Shown here piece by piece: positions 16,736 to 24,081 of a stretch of DNA of 64,000 bases. This stretch comes from Marinospirillum minutulum DSM 6287. GTDB taxonomy: Bacteria; Pseudomonadota; Gammaproteobacteria; Pseudomonadales; Halomonadaceae. The translations under genes were made by a program, and so were the position numbers. Every line of letters begins with the position of its first letter. The stretch's first letter is position 1. The stretch is from the NCBI RefSeq assembly GCF_000422325.1, contig NZ_AULO01000015.1:1-64000 (forward strand). Direction: 5' to 3'. The notes beneath the pieces are model-generated. The model searched no databases, was not told the DNA's origin, and saw nothing but the letters and a program-made list of their open reading frames with translations.

Positions 16736-17209
16736 ATGCTACCACCCCCCTTGCCTACTGCGTTGCACAGACTTTTAGAGCCAAGTCGTTGGTTGAGTAA
16801 ATTAAATTCACACCTGCCGCTTAGGGTAAAAAAAGCCGTTTTAGAGCCTCGCCTAAACCGCTTGTTTGCAGAAGCATTAAAAGAGGAGGAGTTTGAATTA
16901 TTGGAAGGACGTTACTTAAGCCTTAAGGTGCAAGATTTAGGTATAGAGGTGACTTTAACCTTAAACAATCAGCGCCTAGAGGTAGCAGATAAACTGGGTG
17001 AAACGGTGATTCGTGGTAACTGGCAAGCCTTTGTACAGTTAGCTTTGCGTAAAGAAGACCCTGATGGTTTGTTTTTTCGTCGCCTGTTAATAATTGAAGG
17101 GGATACCGAGCTAGGTTTGGGTGTAAAAAACCTGCTCGATAGTTTGGATTGGTCCTTAGATAAAGGTTGGGTAGGTGGGCTTTTAAATCGAGTTGCCCTA
17201 ACTAGTTAG
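16736..17209 (+). CDS. ubiT: Ubiquinone biosynthesis accessory factor UbiT (SCP2 domain)
   Basis: 157 residues with an SCP2 lipid-binding fold (FELLEGRYLSLKVQDLGIEVTLTLNN..GNWQAFVQLALRKEDPDGLFFRRLLIIEGDTELGL). In E. coli UbiT is needed, with UbiU and UbiV, for oxygen-independent ubiquinone synthesis, probably carrying the lipid intermediates. AAGGA precedes the ATG by six bases. It is divergent from nrdD across an FNR box, and its 3' end overlaps ubiV (opposite strand) by 8 bases. The identification rests on domain and neighbours together. Confidence 0.9.
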   Translation: MLPPPLPTALHRLLEPSRWLSKLNSHLPLRVKKAVLEPRLNRLFAEALKEEEFELLEGRYLSLKVQDLGIEVTLTLNNQRLEVADKLGETVIRGNWQAFVQLALRKEDPDGLFFRRLLIIEGDTELGLGVKNLLDSLDWSLDKGWVGGLLNRVALTS

Positions 17210-18110
17210 TATTTATCTGTTCACCGCCTGGCTCGCCAAACCAGTAGCCATTACAAGAGTCTAGCTCGACTAGTTGCAAGGGGTCGCTGCTTGGAAGCTG
17301 ACCTTGGCGAGCCAAATCAAACTTATGCACAACCGCTTCTAAACCTTGATAAATAGGACTAATACGCACATGGCTCACCCCTAGTTGCTGCATATCGGGT
17401 AGTTGTTGAATTAAGTTATGGCAAGCGCCCGAAAGGGTTTGAATGCCATTAAGTGTAAAAAGCTGTTGGTTCTCTTGGGTTTTTAAAGGCAAACCTGCTG
17501 GGTAATCTAGGCACACAAACTGGCAGCGGTCTTTAGGTAAGTCATGGTGACGCGCAGTAAAGCAACGTGCCGACCAAGCAAGCGGTAAATGCCCAAAGGC
17601 AAAAACTTCGGTTTCTAGGGTGGGTGTATTCTGCTGAATAAAGGCCTGCTGGTCGGCAAGGGTTGAGCGTGACAGTTCCACAGGAAAACACCAGCGTTGC
17701 ATTCCTTGTTCAGCAAGCTTTTGCAGGGTGGCGGCGTTGTAAATATTAATTGCCGCACCCGCAACAAAAGGCAGCTCTAACGCTTTACAAACTTGAACAG
17801 CGCTTAAATCATTGGCTTCAATTAGCCAGTTGTTGTCTTTGGCTTTAACTGCCTCAAGCAGCTTATAAAGGGATCGTAAATCTGCACTGGATTCCAACAG
17901 GGTTTGTGTTGCAATAACGACTTCTTTGCCTGCATTGCTTAATACTTGTGCAATCTCTAACCAATCTTGCTGTTTTAATTCACGCCTGCGAGAGCAAACG
18001 GTTTCGCCTAGATAGACTACATCAACGGGTAGCTCAGCAACTTGACCATAAAATTGATGCACTTCTTTGCTGGGCCAAAAATACAGTAGCGGACCAAGGG
18101 TTAGTTTCAT
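17202..18110 (-). CDS. ubiV: Oxygen-independent ubiquinone hydroxylation protein UbiV
   Basis: 302-residue U32 peptidase-family protein that with UbiU forms an iron-sulfur heterodimer hydroxylating ubiquinone precursors without O2 (prephenate as oxygen donor in the known system). Candidate [4Fe-4S] cysteines are visible: Cys39 (GETVCSRR) and the cluster at Cys183, Cys196 and Cys200 (RCFTARHHDLPKDRCQFVC). It lies 24 bases downstream of ubiU in the same operon. Length matches the family. Confidence 0.93.
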   Translation of the reverse strand: MKLTLGPLLYFWPSKEVHQFYGQVAELPVDVVYLGETVCSRRRELKQQDWLEIAQVLSNAGKEVVIATQTLLESSADLRSLYKLLEAVKAKDNNWLIEANDLSAVQVCKALELPFVAGAAINIYNAATLQKLAEQGMQRWCFPVELSRSTLADQQAFIQQNTPTLETEVFAFGHLPLAWSARCFTARHHDLPKDRCQFVCLDYPAGLPLKTQENQQLFTLNGIQTLSGACHNLIQQLPDMQQLGVSHVRISPIYQGLEAVVHKFDLARQGQLPSSDPLQLVELDSCNGYWFGEPGGEQINTN

Positions 18111-18134
18111 TGGATTTACTCCAGTAAATAAGTG

Positions 18135-19130
18135 TTATTTCCAGCGGCGGTGGTAAGCACCTAGGGTAGTAGTTGAACCTTCAGATAAGTTGCTTAAAGT
18201 TTTTTGCCAAGGATTAGCCAGCTTGAAGTTGTCCTGCTCTTTTTCTAGTGCATCAAGTGCTTGCCGCCAAACCTCAACAATTTGTTTTACATAGGCAGGG
18301 CTGCGTTGTCGGCCTTCTAGCTTGATAGCAACGATGCCCATTTTTTTTAGCTGAGGCAGCAAATCCAGAGTATTCAAACTGGTGGGTTCTTCCAGCGCAT
18401 GGTAGGTTTCTGCGCCCACCTTAAATCGGCCTTTACACAAGGTAGGGTAGCCAGCACTTTCATTTGCTTGGTAACGGTCAATAAGCGAACCGTTGAGCCT
18501 AGATTCTAAGCCTTGGGGTGTTTCTTCCCAACGCACAGCTTTAGCGGGCGAACAAGCGCCACGCGAGTTGGGTGATTCATCGGTTAGGTAAGAAGAAAGG
18601 TAGCAGCGCCCTTCAACCATAATGCAAAGACTACCAAAGCCAAAAACCTCGAGTTCTACGGGCGAGCTTTTAACTAGGTCTGCAACCTGGGCAGCAGAAA
18701 GCACTCTAGGTAAAACGGCGCGTTTAATTCCAAAGTTGTCAGCATGAAACTGTAAAGCAGCGGCAGTGGTTGCCGAACCTTGTACGGATAAATGGCGGTT
18801 AACTGCTGGATACTTATGGGTGGCGTAATCTAGCAGGCCTATATCTGCCAAAATAAGTGCATCAACACCTAGGTTAGCGGCCTGATCGACAGCCCTTGTC
18901 CACTCTTGCCAGCCAGCCGGTTGGGGGTAGGTATTAATGGCACAATAAACTTTACAACCCTGGTTATGGGCATAGTTAATACCCTCAGCGGCTTTTTTTT
19001 CACTAAAGTTAAGGCCAGCAAATTGGCGAGCATTGGTGGAATTACGAAAGCCTAAATAAACAGCATTGGCGCCTTGGTCTACCGCTACTTTAAGTGCTGG
19101 TAGGCTACCAGCAGGACAAACCAGCTCCAT
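18135..19130 (-). CDS. ubiU: Oxygen-independent ubiquinone hydroxylation protein UbiU
   Basis: 331-residue U32-family partner of UbiV. The four cluster cysteines fall at Cys169, Cys176, Cys193 and Cys232 (SLCIMVEGRCYLSS, SRGACSPAK, PTLCKGRF), the same numbering as the E. coli protein. Start ATG 19130 follows AGGAG. The promoter appears to be a class II FNR promoter about 75 bases upstream, with two hairpins in the leader, the second an apparent intrinsic terminator ending 13 bases before the start codon. Confidence 0.95.
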   Translation of the reverse strand: MELVCPAGSLPALKVAVDQGANAVYLGFRNSTNARQFAGLNFSEKKAAEGINYAHNQGCKVYCAINTYPQPAGWQEWTRAVDQAANLGVDALILADIGLLDYATHKYPAVNRHLSVQGSATTAAALQFHADNFGIKRAVLPRVLSAAQVADLVKSSPVELEVFGFGSLCIMVEGRCYLSSYLTDESPNSRGACSPAKAVRWEETPQGLESRLNGSLIDRYQANESAGYPTLCKGRFKVGAETYHALEEPTSLNTLDLLPQLKKMGIVAIKLEGRQRSPAYVKQIVEVWRQALDALEKEQDNFKLANPWQKTLSNLSEGSTTTLGAYHRRWK

Positions 19131-19143
19131 AGTAAACTCCTAT

Positions 19144-19174
19144 AAAAAAAGCCCGAAGGGGGAGACCTTCAGGC
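19144..19174 (-). terminator. Intrinsic terminator/attenuator inside the ubiU leader
   Basis: On the minus strand a perfectly paired 9-bp stem (GCCTGAAGG / CCTTCGGGC, one G-T pair) is followed by seven U residues. It ends just 13 bases before the ubiU ATG, overlapping the approach to its AGGAG. It can end the regulator transcript, but also lies downstream of the FNR promoter serving ubiU, so it may act as an attenuator or end a short RNA. Confidence 0.75.
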
Positions 19175-19181
19175 TAAGTGG

Positions 19182-19198
19182 CAGATAAAATTTATCTG
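19182..19198 (-). promoter_or_regulatory. Perfect palindrome in the ubiU leader
   Basis: CAGATAAA and TTTATCTG flank a single base: an 8-bp perfect inverted repeat lying between the predicted transcription start (about 19205) and the terminator hairpin. It could be an operator or an RNA hairpin preceding the terminator. No known consensus fits well enough to name. Confidence 0.45.
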
Positions 19199-19211
19199 AC
19201 ATGAGCTAATT

Positions 19212-19253
19212 AAATATAGCGGCTTGCCAGATATGACTCTTGATAGTTATCAA
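19212..19253 (-). promoter_or_regulatory. Class II FNR-type promoter for ubiUV
   Basis: The perfect FNR box TTGATAGTTATCAA (19240-19253) is followed on the minus strand by the -10 hexamer TATATT (19217-19212). The spacing centres the box at -41.5 relative to a start at about 19205, the textbook class II FNR arrangement. Confidence 0.85.
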
Positions 19254-19257
19254 CTTA

Positions 19258-20052
19258 TTAAAATAAATTGTTAGCAACAAAAAGCTCTGGGTCGTTAATA
19301 ATGATCTCTCTTTTATTGGTACTGATAAGGTTGTTTTCTTTTAAGTCAGAAAGAATTCTAGAAAAAGTTTCAGGCTTCATTCCTAAGTAGGATGCTATTT
19401 GGTATTTAGGTATAGGCAAAACAATATTATTTATACTGCTAGTGCTTTGTTTGTCACAAATACTTTTAAGGTAGGTAATAACCCTTTGGCGTGCATTGCT
19501 TGTTGTTACTACTTCAATTTCAGAAAAATGGTTAGATCTTTTTTCTGCTAGGTAGCTTAAAAAACTAAGTGCAGAAAGGTTGTTTTTTTCTAATAGTTTT
19601 AAATAAATAGCAGCAGAAAAACTAATAAGTCGAGTGGGTGTTGTGGTTTCAGCAAAGTGACTAAAAGTTTTTTTAGTAGTAAATACTTCATGCTCTCCTA
19701 TGGCTTGCAACTTAGTTGCATTACCAACGATTCGTTCTGTGCCATCTTCACCCAGCATAAAGAGTTTTACAGCACCTTCAATGACTAGGAAAAAACGTTC
19801 ACAGCTTTCGCCTTCTCGGTAAATGCTAGTATGCGTTTGTAAATCTAGGTGCTTGGCTTTAGTAAGAATAACTTCAAAGTCTTCTTTATTTATTTGCTTA
19901 AACAAAGGGTGGCTGCGAACTAGGCAGCGCATATCACACAAGCCATTGACAGGACCAAGGCTAGTGTTTTTTTTGCAAGCTATACTGGGTAAAACACAGT
20001 TTCTTACTGGCTTTCTAGTCGGTGGGGTTAAATTTGTTGGTTGCCTATCCAT
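19258..20052 (-). CDS. CRP/FNR-family transcriptional regulator with unusual N-terminal cysteines
   Basis: 264 residues: cyclic-nucleotide-binding-like sensor domain (about 45-165, REGESCERFFLVIEGAVKLFML) and C-terminal winged helix with recognition helix KPETFSRILSDL. Its E--SR triad is that of FNR, which reads TTGAT half sites. Cysteines at 19, 26, 39 and 43 precede the sensor domain, but their spacing is not the C-x2-C-x5-C of E. coli FNR. So oxygen sensing by a cluster is possible but unproven, and a Dnr/NnrR-like role is the alternative. GAGG eight bases upstream supports ATG 20052. It overlaps the 3' end of the EAL gene by 25 bases. Confidence 0.85.
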   Translation of the reverse strand: MDRQPTNLTPPTRKPVRNCVLPSIACKKNTSLGPVNGLCDMRCLVRSHPLFKQINKEDFEVILTKAKHLDLQTHTSIYREGESCERFFLVIEGAVKLFMLGEDGTERIVGNATKLQAIGEHEVFTTKKTFSHFAETTTPTRLISFSAAIYLKLLEKNNLSALSFLSYLAEKRSNHFSEIEVVTTSNARQRVITYLKSICDKQSTSSINNIVLPIPKYQIASYLGMKPETFSRILSDLKENNLISTNKREIIINDPELFVANNLF

Positions 20053-21728
20053 TCTTCAAACCTCGTAATAGGTAGTGGACGGGTCAATAAGTAACCCTGA
20101 ATAAAATCACATTGATTGCTTTTTAACCAGGCGCAGTGTTGTTGAGTTTCTACACCTTCTGCGATTACTTGCATACCTAGGTTATGCCCTATGGCAATAA
20201 TGCTTCTAACAATCATTTGATCGCTAGTGTTATCAATAATTTCAGTGATAAAGCTGCGGTCAATTTTTAAGAATTTTACTGGCATTTTTCTTAGGTAGCT
20301 GAGGTTTGAATAACCTGTACCAAAGTCATCAATGTTGAGTTGAATGCCCATGCCTGCAATTTCTTCGAGTATTCTTAAGCCGTTTTTTTCTTGGCTTAAC
20401 AACACACTTTCTGTTAGCTCTATTTCTAAGCCTTTAACTATGTTGTATTTTTTTAGCACCTGCTTTAGTGAATCTAAAAAACGTACATCCATTAGCTGCT
20501 GTAAAGACATGTTTACGGCAATTTTAAAGTTAGAAAAGGTGGTTTTTTTCCACCGATTAAGCTGTTCGCATGCCTCTTCAAGCACCCAGTGACCTAAACG
20601 ATGAATAAGTCCATAGCGCTCTGCCAAAGGAATAAACTTGTCTGGGGCAATAACACCGTGTTGTGGGTGGTTCCAGCGAATGAGTGCTTCGCTACTAAAT
20701 ATTTGTCCGGTTACCAAGGATGCTTTAGGTTGATAGTAAAGCTCCATTTGTTGATTATCGAAGGCATGGCTTAGCTCTCTTGCTAGGTTGATTTCTTCTA
20801 GGGTTAGGCTGTTTTGACTAGATTCAAAAAAGTGCACTAGACCATAGCTAATTTTTCTACCCTGAGTTAAAGCCTGCTCAGCATTTCTTAAAAGGGTACT
20901 TACATCGTTTAGTTCATTTTTTCCTAATTCAATACCTAGGCTTAGGTTGATATCTATTGAGTAGCTGTTAATAAAATAGTTTTTACTTACTTTATTTTTT
21001 AGTGAAGCTAGCCTTAAAGCCAGCTTGTGTTGGTCTTCAAATTGACCAACCAGTAAGAATTTATCGGCACTTATACGTGCTAGTTTTTCATTAGGTAAAG
21101 TGAGTCTGTTAAGGTTTTTAGCTATTTCTTTTAAAGCCAAGTCGCCTGTTGCTGTACCATACCTTTCATTAATAAAGTAGAAGTGGTCTATATCAATTAC
21201 GGATAAAAATAATTGCTGCTTGGTTTCTTTATCTAACCCTGCTAAATAATCAACTATTGCACTACGGTTAAGTAGGGATGTCGCGCTATCGCAAGATTTA
21301 AGAAAGTTAATCGTTTTTTGCTTTTCTTCAAATAAAGACAGGTTGTACATTATTCCTATATAGCGAAAAATATTACCTTCTTTATCTTTTATAGCCTTAA
21401 TTGTTAGCCATTCAGTATATTGCTCACCGGCTTTATTTTTATTTACCATCACGCCCTGCCAAAACCCAAATCTAGTAATTTCTTGCCACATTTTTTTGTA
21501 GTGACTTAAATCATGCTTACCAGACTTTAGAATGCGTGGTGTTTGGTCTTTTATATCGTTATAAGAGTAGCCAGTTATAAGGGTAAATGCTTGATTAATG
21601 GCAATAATCTTCAGATTTTCATCGGTTAGAATAATGCCATTATCTGTATTGTTAAAAGTAGCTTCAAGAAACTGAAGAAGATAGTGGTCATTACTGTACT
21701 TGGGACTACTTAATTCCTCTATCAGCAT
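20028..21728 (-). CDS. PAS-GGDEF-EAL protein, probable c-di-GMP phosphodiesterase
   Basis: 566 residues: PAS sensor (about 18-135), GGDEF domain (about 150-300) and EAL domain (about 315-560). The GGDEF signature is degenerate (RISADKFLL in place of xGGDEF), so cyclase activity is unlikely. The EAL domain keeps its key motifs: SEALIRW, NMSLQQL, ELTES, IDDFGTGYSNLSYL, KIDRSFI and VIAEGVET. It should therefore hydrolyse c-di-GMP. No membrane segment is seen. Lies between the nar operon and the CRP/FNR-type regulator. Confidence 0.92.
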   Translation of the reverse strand: MLIEELSSPKYSNDHYLLQFLEATFNNTDNGIILTDENLKIIAINQAFTLITGYSYNDIKDQTPRILKSGKHDLSHYKKMWQEITRFGFWQGVMVNKNKAGEQYTEWLTIKAIKDKEGNIFRYIGIMYNLSLFEEKQKTINFLKSCDSATSLLNRSAIVDYLAGLDKETKQQLFLSVIDIDHFYFINERYGTATGDLALKEIAKNLNRLTLPNEKLARISADKFLLVGQFEDQHKLALRLASLKNKVSKNYFINSYSIDINLSLGIELGKNELNDVSTLLRNAEQALTQGRKISYGLVHFFESSQNSLTLEEINLARELSHAFDNQQMELYYQPKASLVTGQIFSSEALIRWNHPQHGVIAPDKFIPLAERYGLIHRLGHWVLEEACEQLNRWKKTTFSNFKIAVNMSLQQLMDVRFLDSLKQVLKKYNIVKGLEIELTESVLLSQEKNGLRILEEIAGMGIQLNIDDFGTGYSNLSYLRKMPVKFLKIDRSFITEIIDNTSDQMIVRSIIAIGHNLGMQVIAEGVETQQHCAWLKSNQCDFIQGYLLTRPLPITRFEEWIGNQQI

Positions 21729-21758
21729 GGTGACTTCTCCTTTTAACTTCGGTAAAAA

Positions 21759-22571
21759 CTACTGCATTAACGGTGAATCTGACTGCCCCATATCTATACC
21801 TAGCACGGGTGCAGCACTGGCTAGGCTTTGTAAGTAATGGCGTAAAGCTGTGCGTGTGGCATTTTCTTGCAAATATTGGCGAATTTTTGGTGCTGCCACT
21901 TCATAGGGAAGTGCTTCACCTTCTTCACTTTGATCAATATAAACCAAGTGATAACCGTAGCGGCTTTCAATCGGTTGTTGGTGTAAACCTATGGGCAGGT
22001 TCCAAATTTGCCGTTCAAATTCAGCCACAGTTTGACCACGCGAAATTTGTCCTAAATGACCGTCTTGGTGTTTAGATTCACAAACCGAATAGCTAGCCGC
22101 TAATTGAGTAAAGCTGGCTGGGTTACTGCTGAGTTGCTCTAGTAGGCTTTTAGCTACCTGCATTTGCTGATCTCGTGCTACAGCATCATCGGGTGCGGCA
22201 GCTAACAAAATGTGTCTTAGGCTAATGAGCTTAGGGCTAACCATACGCGCTTTGTTTTGTTCAAAATAACGTAAACAGTCGTCTTCACGAATTTCTGGTA
22301 GCTGTAGTTCTTGCTCTAATAAATTAGCAGTACGTTGCTCAACCGTATCGCCTTGAATACCCATTGCTTCTGCCTTGCTAGCCAGTAGTTTTTCTATTAC
22401 TAAACTACGTGCGGCCATTTCCCAAGCTTCTTCTGCGCTGGCGCTTGGGTGGTATTGCATTTCATGGGCAATGGCTTCTTGCTTGATGTATTCCGCACCC
22501 ACTCTAACCGCTGGAAAACTAGCGTTAGATGCTTGTTCGTTATTTATTTGCATAACAGGAATGGTTTGCAT
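21759..22571 (-). CDS. Parvulin-type peptidylprolyl isomerase of the nar operon
   Basis: 270 residues with a PpiC/rotamase domain at about 115-230 (SLRHILLAA, AASYSVCESKHQDGHLGQISRGQTVAEFERQIWNLPIGL, ESRYGYHLVYID). No signal peptide, so it should be cytoplasmic. It follows narI in the same direction, an arrangement known in Pseudomonas and Marinobacter nar operons. A role in folding or maturing nitrate reductase is presumed from context. Confidence 0.88.
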   Translation of the reverse strand: MQTIPVMQINNEQASNASFPAVRVGAEYIKQEAIAHEMQYHPSASAEEAWEMAARSLVIEKLLASKAEAMGIQGDTVEQRTANLLEQELQLPEIREDDCLRYFEQNKARMVSPKLISLRHILLAAAPDDAVARDQQMQVAKSLLEQLSSNPASFTQLAASYSVCESKHQDGHLGQISRGQTVAEFERQIWNLPIGLHQQPIESRYGYHLVYIDQSEEGEALPYEVAAPKIRQYLQENATRTALRHYLQSLASAAPVLGIDMGQSDSPLMQ

Positions 22572-22603
22572 AGCGAGTTACCTCTTCCAAATTTAGAAGG
22601 TTG

Positions 22604-22633
22604 GTTAACTGGGTGACTAGGCACCCAGTTAAC
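22604..22633 (-). other. Hairpin between narI and the isomerase gene
   Basis: Perfect 12-bp inverted repeat (GTTAACTGGGTG / CACCCAGTTAAC) with a 6-base loop, no U-tract. Probably an mRNA 3'-end stabiliser or processing site that lowers expression of the downstream isomerase gene relative to narGHJI (inference). Confidence 0.5.
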
Positions 22634-22640
22634 TTGTTTA

Positions 22641-23318
22641 TCAGGCGCGTTTACGAACTAGCTGGTAACGGCGGCTAATATATTCCAAAGGCACACTCCA
22701 AATATGCACTAGGCGTGTGAAGGGGAAGATGACAAAGAGTGTCATGCCCAAGAAGATATGCAGCTTAAATATGGGGTGGATACCTTCCATATAAATGGCT
22801 GGATTACCTTGTAGGGTGACCACTGATTGCGCCCAATGCGATAACTGCTTCATTACTGAACCATCCATGTGACCCAGGCTGATGAAAATAGTCATTAACC
22901 CTAAGGAAACCTGAATAAACAGTATTGCTATAACTAATAGGTCAGCAGTGCTGCCTGTGGCACGCACATAGAGGTCGGTTAAACGGCGCTTAAGTAAAAG
23001 CCCCGCACCTACCCAGCACATAACACCGGCAATACCACCTATAACAATAGCCATTGTTTGCTTGGTTGTAGCGGTCATAAAAGGCTCGTAAACCCAAGAA
23101 GGGGTTAGCAAGCCAACTAGGTGACCAAAGAAGATGGTAATGATACCCACGTGAAATAGGTTGCTAGCTAAGCGTAAGCCTTTTTTGCTGACCATTTGGC
23201 TAGAACCCGCTTTCCAAGTGTATTGTGCTTGGTCATAGCGTATCCAACTACCAATCATGAATACTGCCATAGCCATGTAGGGATAAACCCCAAACACTAA
23301 AGTGTTAACGTAACTCAT
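22641..23318 (-). CDS. narI: Respiratory nitrate reductase gamma subunit (cytochrome b)
   Basis: 225 residues, five membrane helices. Quinol-oxidising diheme b subunit that anchors NarGH to the inner membrane and passes electrons to NarH. Histidines positioned as heme ligands lie in NLFHVGIITIFFGHLVG and near the end in FKLHIFLGMTLFVIFPFTRLVHIWSVP. Normal length; follows narJ by 26 bases. Confidence 0.96.
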   Translation of the reverse strand: MSYVNTLVFGVYPYMAMAVFMIGSWIRYDQAQYTWKAGSSQMVSKKGLRLASNLFHVGIITIFFGHLVGLLTPSWVYEPFMTATTKQTMAIVIGGIAGVMCWVGAGLLLKRRLTDLYVRATGSTADLLVIAILFIQVSLGLMTIFISLGHMDGSVMKQLSHWAQSVVTLQGNPAIYMEGIHPIFKLHIFLGMTLFVIFPFTRLVHIWSVPLEYISRRYQLVRKRA

Positions 23319-23344
23319 AAGAACTCTCCTCGAATTCAGCTTCT

Positions 23345-24070
23345 CTAGTGACTGGAGCTAGATTCAGTTGCTGGCTCTTGAATATACAAGGGCTGCACTT
23401 TACCCAGATCACTACGGCGCTGTTTCACTGCCTGCGACTCACCACAGGAAGCACCTTGGTCATCTACAAAACGCACCATTTCCTCTTCCCAAACCTTGTC
23501 GAGCGCTTCAGGTGTGTCATCTCTTTCTTCAGCTGCAACCGTTATTGCTAGTTGCTGCCAGTCCACTTCTTCACCCGCTAAAGCAACGAGGGTATTGAAG
23601 ATGGCGGCATAATGACTGTCACGCTGTTTTAAGCGTTCGGCCACTAAAGCTAAAATGTGGCTAATCGAGCCTAACCACTGAAAAATTTCTTCAGACTCAC
23701 GGGTTGATAAGAACTCTAAGAACAAGGGTAGATAGTCTGGCAGTTCTCGCGTATCTATCTCTAAACCGGCTTGTTGGTATTCGTTCATTAAATCAACCAT
23801 GGCTTGGCCACGATCACGTGATTCACCGTGTACATGCTCAAATAGCAGCAGTGAGGTGGCACGACCACGATCAAAAGTCACTACATAGCTTTCTTGGCTA
23901 TCAAGTAGGTCGTTATTACCTAGCTCGTTAGCCAAAGCGATAAGTGAGGGTCGGCTGGCATCAGGTAGATCAGGGTCATTCTGCAAGATATCGTTAATCT
24001 CCTGCCGAGCTGCAACCAGCTCAGCAGTGGGATAATCCAGCAGACGTGCCAGTAGGGCTAAACTTCGCAT
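23345..24070 (-). CDS. narJ: Nitrate reductase molybdenum cofactor assembly chaperone
   Basis: 241 residues, soluble and acidic, TorD/NarJ family. It binds apo-NarG and permits molybdenum cofactor insertion; not part of the final enzyme. The N-terminal segment LARLLDYPTAELVA and the central VDLMNEYQQAGLEIDTRELPDYLPLFLEFLS are typical. Sits between narH (11-base gap) and narI in the standard GHJI order. Confidence 0.95.
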   Translation of the reverse strand: MRSLALLARLLDYPTAELVAARQEINDILQNDPDLPDASRPSLIALANELGNNDLLDSQESYVVTFDRGRATSLLLFEHVHGESRDRGQAMVDLMNEYQQAGLEIDTRELPDYLPLFLEFLSTRESEEIFQWLGSISHILALVAERLKQRDSHYAAIFNTLVALAGEEVDWQQLAITVAAEERDDTPEALDKVWEEEMVRFVDDQGASCGESQAVKQRRSDLGKVQPLYIQEPATESSSSH

Positions 24071-24081
24071 GAATTATCTCC

